Assembly: GCA_964607765.1 (NCBI GenBank)
Contig: CAZSNT010000068.1
Span: forward strand, 1-48,309
Source of the DNA: CAZSNT01 sp964607765
Lineage (GTDB): Bacteria; Verrucomicrobiota; Lentisphaeria; Oligosphaerales; JABHEG01
Length of the DNA: 48,309 nucleotides
Reading direction: 5' to 3'
Part shown: piece after piece, positions 42,540 to 48,309 of the stretch
Numbering within the stretch: the first letter of the stretch is position 1
Layout: the number at the start of each line of letters is the position of its first letter
Notes under the pieces: model-generated
Told to the model about the DNA's origin: nothing
What the model saw: the letters and a program-made list of their open reading frames with translations, nothing else
Databases searched by the model: none
Made by a program: the position numbers and the translations under genes

Positions 42540-45500
42540 TTATGGGCTCAGCGAAAGCGTGAGCCGCGCGACCCGGATGCTGTTGTTCTCGGTCCAGACG
42601 GCGGCTTTGCCCGGCTGCACCGGTTCGGCAAGAGCGACGTCCAGGACCTCACGGCCTTCAAAGCGGACGCGGAGGCGCTTCTCTTCCACGATGGCGGTCA
42701 GTTCGAACCAGTTGTGATGCAGGCTGTGTCCCGAGGGCAGGCCGACCGAGGCGGCACGCGCGATGAGCGTGCCGTCGCGCCAGACCTGGATGCCGGTCCT
42801 TTCGGCGTTCATTGCTCTGACCGCGAGGCCGCTCATGGGGTCGGGGTCCGTCGCACCGAGTGCGAAGTTCATGTCTCTGCCGCGGTTGTACTCCTCGCCA
42901 AACCTGTGTCTTGCTCCGAGTGAGACGACTGCGCTGATGGCGTAGGGCGGCCGCAGCTCATGCCGGTACCACAGTGCCGTGCGTCGTCGTGTTTCGGCGC
43001 CGAGCCAAGTCCAGCGCGGGTCGCAGCTCCAGCGTGCGAGCGGCGTCCAGTCGGCGCCTGTGCAGAACCACTCGGTCTGGCGTTCGCGGAACACGAAGTC
43101 GCGCCACCCCGGACAGCGGAATCCGATGTGTCTCCGGGGCCGCTGCGGTTCGGCCAGAGCGATCACTGCGCCATCCGGATCGGGGTCGACGTCTGCGGCC
43201 GGGGCACCGTCGTCAAGCAGGGCACCGGCGGTGTAATTGGGCAGGCTGAGCACGACCGCGTTACTGAAATCGGCGCTTGGCCGGGCGTGCCACTGCAGGC
43301 TGTAGACGGTTCGCGTCTCGATCCCCCCCTGTTCCAGGCCGGCCCAGGACTGGGACGAGCCCTCATCGCCGAGGCAGCGATCCGTTCCCGGGATCAGGCT
43401 TGTGCAGGGGCGTATGTCGACGTCGTCGACGAACAGGCTGCCCTTGTCGGAGCGGATCACGGTCCGCGCGTCGGTGTATTCGCCGGGCGGCGGCGGCATG
43501 CGGGCCACGCACACGCCGTCAACATAGCCTTCCCAGGCGTCGTCACCCGGCACGAGTGAGAGGCGGTGCCAGCCGCCGCCGGGCGGGAGCTCGACCTGGG
43601 CGGCTGTTCGTGACTCCCCGCCGCTGCTGCGACCCAGGACAACGGATGTACCCCCCATGCACACGAGGGAGCCGCTGCCGGTGTCCGTCTCGATCCAGAC
43701 GCCGCCATCCCCGTGGCTGGGCAGCACGGCCGCTGACACGGCATGGGGCCCGGTGCCGGCGGTATCGGCCCGGGCGTCGGCTGCGCCGCGCAGTTCCAGG
43801 CAGAATTCGGTATGGCGCTGCGGTCCGCGTTCGCCGGTACAACGAACGCGGCCCGAGGCGATCCAACCTGGACCGGCCGGGCCGCCGGCACGCATGAAGT
43901 CGTCGCTGAAACTGTCCTCGGGCGCCTCGGGCGGGGTTGGGTCAGGAACGGGTGCAATGGGGGTCGCGTTGTGTCTGGTCAGTTCTGTCAGCAGGTTCCG
44001 CAGCGGCGGCATCAGCACGGGGCTGCGCCACATGGTGTGGAAGCTCATGGGCACGCGGCAGTAGTAGACGCGGCCCTTGCCCAGGGCACGCTCCCAGACA
44101 GCGGCGCCGTAGCGTCTGCGGTAGCGCACGATGCTGCCGTACCCCTTCCATTCCGAGCCTGTCGAGCCGCGGAGTGCGAGGAACGGGACATCGCGTGCGA
44201 GCTTGAGCGTCGTGCCGGGCGGGATGTCCCCGAAGATCGGGGATGCGTCAGTCTTCAGCGCTGCACCGTAGCCGTGCTCCAGGCGCCATCCGACGCGCGT
44301 GGGGATGAGGCGCCTGCTGCTGCGGTACTCGGACGGGATCGGGCCGGTGTGGTTTTCGTAGACCAGCACGCCGCCGCTGCGAATATACTGCTCGAGGGCC
44401 CGGAACATGCGCCGTCCGTCGAGGTCCTTCATCTCACTCAGACAGATGACGCTGAACGCGGCGAGGCGTTCGGGGCGGATCAGATCACTGTCGTGGACTT
44501 TGTCCCAGGGCAGCCCCAGTTCCAGAAGCGCCGCCTCGAATCCGCCCCTGTAGCAGCCGCCGAAGCCAGCTCGGAACGGATGCTCGCGTCTGACGAGACC
44601 GCCGTCGGTCTGCGGCGGGAGGGGAACGGGCACGTCGCGGGCCGCCGGGGCTGGCGGCGGCACATCGTCAACCGGCGGCGCGGGGCTGCCGTCCGGGGTC
44701 AGGATTCCCATGGGTCTGGCTTGCATGTGCGAGGTCACCAGGATCTGGTCCAGCCAGATTCCGTCCTCGCGCGGCTGCAGGGCCAGGCGGTGGGTGCCGG
44801 CATCGACATCGGCTGTCGGTCCCTTGACCCAGTGCCAGGCCTGGTACGTTCCGTCGTTGCCCACCAGTACGGGCCGCGTTCCGTCGATACCGATGGCGAA
44901 CGAGTTGCCGCATCCGTCCTGCCAACGGACGCGGAACCAGGTCGTGATACGGGCAGGCGCCGCGATGTTGAACGACCACGATGCGAGCGTGTCGGGCGGC
45001 TTGGCGTCCAGGGCGCCGTCGGGCAGGTGCAACGCTTTCCCGGCCGCGCTCAGGTGCTTGTCGGCAACAACGGCGGGGGATGTTATGCCGGCGGCCGTCT
45101 CCGCTTCGATGACGACCGCGAAGCGCGGTGTGGGCGGGACACGGCCGGCGGCCGGCGCGGGCTTCGGTCGACATCGCGCGAGCAGCATGATGGTCGCAGC
45201 TGCCGCGACCGTTCCGAGCTGGACTGCGCTGCGTGCGGCGCCCAGACGCGGCGCCCGGCCACGTCGTGCAAGCGCGAGCATGGCGCCGACGAACAGTCCA
45301 CCCGCGCGTGTCGTTGCCGGCGTGACGAACATGCCGAGGCCGAGGATGCAGAGCCCGGGAGACACTCCCGCACTCCATGCCTCATCATCATCCCCGGCTG
45401 CTGTCGCCGCCGCTGCCGCCGCGCCTATGACGACCAGGATGGCCAGCGCCGCCGGTAAGCCGTGCTCCACGGCACGCACGAGGACGCCGGACTGCATGCC

Positions 45501-46433
45501 CGGCTCGACCGTGGATTCGGCGGGGCGGGGCAGGTCGCGGCGGAACATCCCGGAGCTGACCGTTTCCTGGTAACGTCCTGAACCGTGTCCCAGGAAGGGA
45601 GCGGCAGCAACCGCACGCATGCCCGCCACGGCCTCCTGCACCCACCGGCGCGTCACTCCGCTCCCGCCACGGACCGCCACGCTCTGGGCAGCCAGCCGGC
45701 CGTTGACGACACAGAGCCCGATCAGCATCCCGGCGATCCACGCGGCGACGATCAGGCGCGGCCGTGTATCGCGGCTTGGCTGGTCCTGCCAGCGTCGCGC
45801 GGAGTAGAGAACCGCGACGAGGCAAAGCAGGGCAGGCACCACGCTGGTGAGGGTTAGGGCCACACAGCCCGCCAGCGCGGCGCTTACCGTCTGCCACCCC
45901 TGCGGGAGCTGCCTGTCGGTCACGAGGCCCCGGGCGACGGGCACCATTGCCGCGAGGGCCACGCCGTAGAGGAAGCGGTTGTCGAGAAGCGCTCCGGCGC
46001 TCAGATCCAGTCGGCGGATCCCGAGAAGGAGCGCCGCTGCCGCTGCGCCCGCCATGCCCGCGCACAGCCCCCACGCCAGCGGCTGTCGCAGAGCGCGCCT
46101 GCCGCCCAGCAGAACGGGCAGAACGATGATGTACACGCCCAACTGCAGAGGCTCTGCGACAGCTCTGAGCGCCGAGTGCGAACGGATGCCCGAAAGGAGC
46201 ACCAGCGCCACCGCAACCACGGCCACCCAGCCCGTTCCGCTCAGGGCCGCGCTCAGGTCACGTCGACGTGACGGCAGCGCGGTTGCCACGGCAAAGCCGA
46301 GCACGAGCAGCTCACGGAGCGGCAGCGCCGAGAAGCCCGCGCACGGATCAAGGACGCACAGGATCCCGATGCTGAAGGCTGCCGTGCGGCGCAGTGCATT
46401 CGGTTGTGCCTGTTCTGACATGCTTCGCAACAT
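42540..46433 (-). CDS. O-antigen-ligase-like membrane protein fused to extracellular sugar-binding-type domains
   Basis: The 1297-residue protein starts with about ten to twelve hydrophobic helices (1-430). The segment WVQEAVAGMRAVAAAPFLGHGSGRYQ matches the Wzy_C pattern of O-antigen ligases/polymerases. Residues about 440-560 look like a CBM6/35-type beta-sandwich (VVIEAETAAGI ... GIWLDQILV). Residues about 600-800 resemble a ThuA/glutamine-amidotransferase-like fold (FSVICLSEMKDLDGRRMF ... SGGVLVYENHTG). The rest (about 860-1297) contains two LamG/DUF1080-like sandwiches (GWIASGRVRCTG and HNWFELTAIVEEKRLRVRFEG). It may join or tether surface glycans. ATG 46433 or 46421 starts it; the ribosome-binding site is weak. 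Confidence 0.75.
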   Translation of the reverse strand: MLRSMSEQAQPNALRRTAAFSIGILCVLDPCAGFSALPLRELLVLGFAVATALPSRRRDLSAALSGTGWVAVVAVALVLLSGIRSHSALRAVAEPLQLGVYIIVLPVLLGGRRALRQPLAWGLCAGMAGAAAAALLLGIRRLDLSAGALLDNRFLYGVALAAMVPVARGLVTDRQLPQGWQTVSAALAGCVALTLTSVVPALLCLVAVLYSARRWQDQPSRDTRPRLIVAAWIAGMLIGLCVVNGRLAAQSVAVRGGSGVTRRWVQEAVAGMRAVAAAPFLGHGSGRYQETVSSGMFRRDLPRPAESTVEPGMQSGVLVRAVEHGLPAALAILVVIGAAAAAATAAGDDDEAWSAGVSPGLCILGLGMFVTPATTRAGGLFVGAMLALARRGRAPRLGAARSAVQLGTVAAAATIMLLARCRPKPAPAAGRVPPTPRFAVVIEAETAAGITSPAVVADKHLSAAGKALHLPDGALDAKPPDTLASWSFNIAAPARITTWFRVRWQDGCGNSFAIGIDGTRPVLVGNDGTYQAWHWVKGPTADVDAGTHRLALQPREDGIWLDQILVTSHMQARPMGILTPDGSPAPPVDDVPPPAPAARDVPVPLPPQTDGGLVRREHPFRAGFGGCYRGGFEAALLELGLPWDKVHDSDLIRPERLAAFSVICLSEMKDLDGRRMFRALEQYIRSGGVLVYENHTGPIPSEYRSSRRLIPTRVGWRLEHGYGAALKTDASPIFGDIPPGTTLKLARDVPFLALRGSTGSEWKGYGSIVRYRRRYGAAVWERALGKGRVYYCRVPMSFHTMWRSPVLMPPLRNLLTELTRHNATPIAPVPDPTPPEAPEDSFSDDFMRAGGPAGPGWIASGRVRCTGERGPQRHTEFCLELRGAADARADTAGTGPHAVSAAVLPSHGDGGVWIETDTGSGSLVCMGGTSVVLGRSSGGESRTAAQVELPPGGGWHRLSLVPGDDAWEGYVDGVCVARMPPPPGEYTDARTVIRSDKGSLFVDDVDIRPCTSLIPGTDRCLGDEGSSQSWAGLEQGGIETRTVYSLQWHARPSADFSNAVVLSLPNYTAGALLDDGAPAADVDPDPDGAVIALAEPQRPRRHIGFRCPGWRDFVFRERQTEWFCTGADWTPLARWSCDPRWTWLGAETRRRTALWYRHELRPPYAISAVVSLGARHRFGEEYNRGRDMNFALGATDPDPMSGLAVRAMNAERTGIQVWRDGTLIARAASVGLPSGHSLHHNWFELTAIVEEKRLRVRFEGREVLDVALAEPVQPGKAAVWTENNSIRVARLTLSLSP

Positions 46434-46591
46434 AGACTGGTTTGGCTCTGCTGCACGGCGTGTTACGTTCTCACCACCCTTGCCGATGGCTGTAGAGATG
46501 ACGAATGAGATGGCGCAGATTACGGAACAGCGGCCAACTTGATCATGTGGAACTGAATGGTGGATGAACGGAATACACCGGGAGGATCGCG

Positions 46592-48070
46592 ATGAAAGCC
46601 ATTGTGGTTATGTTCGACAGCCTGAACCGACGTTTCCTCGAACCGTACGGCTGCGACTGGGTCAAGACTCCGAACTTCACGCGCCTCGCTTCGCGCGCCG
46701 CGACGTTTGACACGAGCTACGTGGGCAGCATGCCCTGCATGCCGGCGCGGCGCGAGCTGCATACGGGGCGCTACAATTTCCTGCACCGCAGCTGGGGCCC
46801 GATCGAGCCGTTTGACGACTCGATGCCGGAGCTGCTGAAGCGAAACGGCATCTACACGCACCTGGTCAGTGACCACTACCACTACTGGGAGGAGGGCGGC
46901 TGCAACTACCACACCCGCTACAACTCCTGGCAGATCAGTCGCGGCCAGGAAGGCGATCCGTGGATCGGCGATCTGACCGACGACGTGGACACGCACCCGG
47001 AGAGCCTGAACAACGTGCTGCGTGGCGGCGGCGCCTGGATCCACCAGGATTGGGTCAACCGCCACTACATGCAGGCCGAGGAAGATCAGCCGCAACCGAA
47101 GACGTTCCGAGGCGGCCTCGAGTTTCTTCGCACAAATCACGCCGAGGACAGCTGGTTCCTGCACATCGAGACGTTCGATCCGCACGAACCGTACTTCTCG
47201 CCCCAGACGTACAGAGATCTGTATCCGCACGACTACAGCGGCCCGCATTTCGATTGGCCGCCTTACCGCGAGGTGCAGGAAGACCCCGAACACGTGGCGC
47301 AGTGCCGGCGCGAGTCTGCGGCGCTGCACAGCATGTGCGACGCGTATCTGGGCAAGGTCCTCGATCTCATGGACAAGCTCGACCTGTGGCAGGACACGAT
47401 GCTCATCGTGAACACGGACCATGGTTTTCTGATGGGCGAGCACGATCTCTGGGCCAAGTGCTGGGCCCCGTTCTACAACGAGATAGCCCACACTCCCCTG
47501 TTCATCTGGGACCCGCGCTGTCGAGTCCGGGGGCAGCGACGCCAGTCCCTGGTACAGACGATCGATCTGCCTGCGACGCTTCTCGACTATTTCGGTGTGG
47601 CTCTGCCCAAAGACATGCAGGGCGTTCCGCTCAAGGAGACCGTGGCCAGCGACACACCCGTTCGGGAAGCCGGCCTGTTCGGCATGCACGGCGGGCATGT
47701 GAATGTGACCGACGGTCGGTACGTGTACATGCGCGCGCCGGCCCGAGAGGACAACGGGCCGCTGAACAACTACACGCTCATGCCCACGCACATGCGGCGC
47801 ACGTTCGGCGTCGGTGAGCTTCAGGACATCCAACTCGCAGAGCCCTTCGCTTTCACGAAAGGTTGTCGCACCATGAAGATCGCAGGAGGCGGGTGGAAGG
47901 CGCGGCAGGACTTCAACCACTGCATGCTCTTCGACCTGGAGTCGGATCCCGGGCAGAAAACGCCGATCCAGGACGAGGCCGTGGAGGAGCGCCTGATCGC
48001 GCGGATGACCGAGCTGATGAAGGCCAACGACGCGCCGCCGGAGCAGTTCGAACGATTGGGGCTGGCGTGA
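46592..48070 (+). CDS. Type I sulfatase, cytosolic form
   Basis: This 492-residue sulfatase keeps the formylglycine motif Cys49-Met-Pro-Ala-Arg53 (SMPCMPARRELHTG) and metal sites in VVMFDSLNRRF and VNTDHGFLMGEHD. HIETFDPHEPYF is typical of the heparan/choline-type branch. There is no signal peptide, so it probably desulfates imported sugars. GGAGG lies 7 nt before ATG 46592. It diverges from the large membrane-protein gene, sharing a 158-bp promoter region. Confidence 0.92.
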   Translation: MKAIVVMFDSLNRRFLEPYGCDWVKTPNFTRLASRAATFDTSYVGSMPCMPARRELHTGRYNFLHRSWGPIEPFDDSMPELLKRNGIYTHLVSDHYHYWEEGGCNYHTRYNSWQISRGQEGDPWIGDLTDDVDTHPESLNNVLRGGGAWIHQDWVNRHYMQAEEDQPQPKTFRGGLEFLRTNHAEDSWFLHIETFDPHEPYFSPQTYRDLYPHDYSGPHFDWPPYREVQEDPEHVAQCRRESAALHSMCDAYLGKVLDLMDKLDLWQDTMLIVNTDHGFLMGEHDLWAKCWAPFYNEIAHTPLFIWDPRCRVRGQRRQSLVQTIDLPATLLDYFGVALPKDMQGVPLKETVASDTPVREAGLFGMHGGHVNVTDGRYVYMRAPAREDNGPLNNYTLMPTHMRRTFGVGELQDIQLAEPFAFTKGCRTMKIAGGGWKARQDFNHCMLFDLESDPGQKTPIQDEAVEERLIARMTELMKANDAPPEQFERLGLA

Positions 48071-48187
48071 CGATGCGTGAGTGACCCCTACTGCGTCGGA
48101 ATCAATTCCACGGATGCTCTGGCCTTAGGCGTGAACATCCTCGCCTGTGCGGTCATGCAGTAGCACGAGACCGCGGGTCCTCATCGT

Positions 48188-48212
48188 GCCGCTCGGAGGC
48201 CGAGCGGCCTAC
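48188..48212 (+). repeat. Hairpin related to the end repeats
   Basis: GCCGCTCGG (48188-48196) pairs perfectly with CCGAGCGGC (48200-48208) over loop AGG and is followed by CTAC, the same layout as the left-end element at 18-41. Confidence 0.6.
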
Positions 48213-48253
48213 TTCCGGATGTACGGGCGGGCGGCCCCCGACCGCCACGCACC

Positions 48254-48280
48254 CCGCCCCGTAGCCCGGCTCTCCTGAGC
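48254..48280 (-). repeat. Dispersed repeat, right-end copy (inverted)
   Basis: On the minus strand these 27 bases match 22-48 with one mismatch. The 48071-48309 tail otherwise contains no gene. Confidence 0.75.
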
Positions 48281-48309
48281 TGAGCATTATACACGTTTTT
48301 GGCCTGCAT

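Noticed and set aside
43743..45458. Long plus-strand frame of 571 codons
   Set aside because: Antisense to the ligase-fusion gene; composition is that of a shadow frame.
46520..47920. Minus-strand frame of 466 codons
   Set aside because: Antisense to the sulfatase gene with clear catalytic motifs on the other strand.

Overview
The window is GC-rich (about 60-65% by eye) bacterial DNA with dense coding on both strands. The gene content points to the PVC group, most likely a Lentisphaerota/Kiritimatiellota-type or planctomycete-like anaerobe: a type II pseudopilin with the H-x-DG tail common there, three sulfatases, a GH95 fucosidase, a sialate O-acetylesterase, a PQQ-propeller protein, a URO-D-family protein, a Tat-exported Gfo/Idh/MocA protein and a CGxCG/CC-rich secreted protein. 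No rRNA, intact tRNA or CRISPR array was found, so the phylum is an inference. A 27-base repeat lies near both ends in opposite orientation, which fits a contig broken at dispersed repeats.

Layout. (1) 253-5982 is a signalling island: a single-domain receiver, a triple-receiver nucleotide cyclase (second receiver dead, Glu at the purine-selecting site), a receiver fused to a kinase fold lacking the catalytic Asp, and, convergent to these, an operon of two duplicated FHA proteins and an Hpt protein. All the parts of a phosphorelay are there except a histidine kinase. (2) 6356-10766 holds a cytosolic-type sulfatase, a Phd/PIN toxin-antitoxin pair, RtcB RNA ligase and a pseudopilin. (3) 10937-24270 is a polysaccharide-degradation block: PQQ-propeller protein, secreted sulfatase with an altered active-site motif, SASA esterase, GH95 fucosidase with an inserted discoidin-like domain, PA14/metallopeptidase lipoprotein and URO-D-like protein. 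(4) 24409-27829 holds a Cys-rich secreted protein and a tungstate ABC transporter (tupABC) with a ModE-box-like inverted repeat upstream. (5) 27830-30110 is a scar-like accessory region: a HigB/HigA-type pair, a small conserved hypothetical, a broken tyrosine recombinase, a tRNA T-arm-like sequence and short tandem repeats. (6) 30230-36620 holds an SMP-30-like protein, a PhoR/PhoB-like two-component pair, a nucleoside hydrolase-like protein and a Tat-exported oxidoreductase flanked by inverted short repeats. (7) 36684-48070 holds a TIM-barrel/HEAT giant, a 12-bp minisatellite, a TatD nuclease, an alpha/beta hydrolase, a 1297-residue O-antigen-ligase-like membrane protein with extracellular sugar-binding-type domains, and a third sulfatase.

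Together the genes suggest a particle- or mucus-associated degrader of sulfated, fucosylated, acetylated glycans with elaborate sensing. The strongest candidate for something undescribed is the signalling island; next come the ligase fusion, the TIM-HEAT fusion and the repeat arrays.
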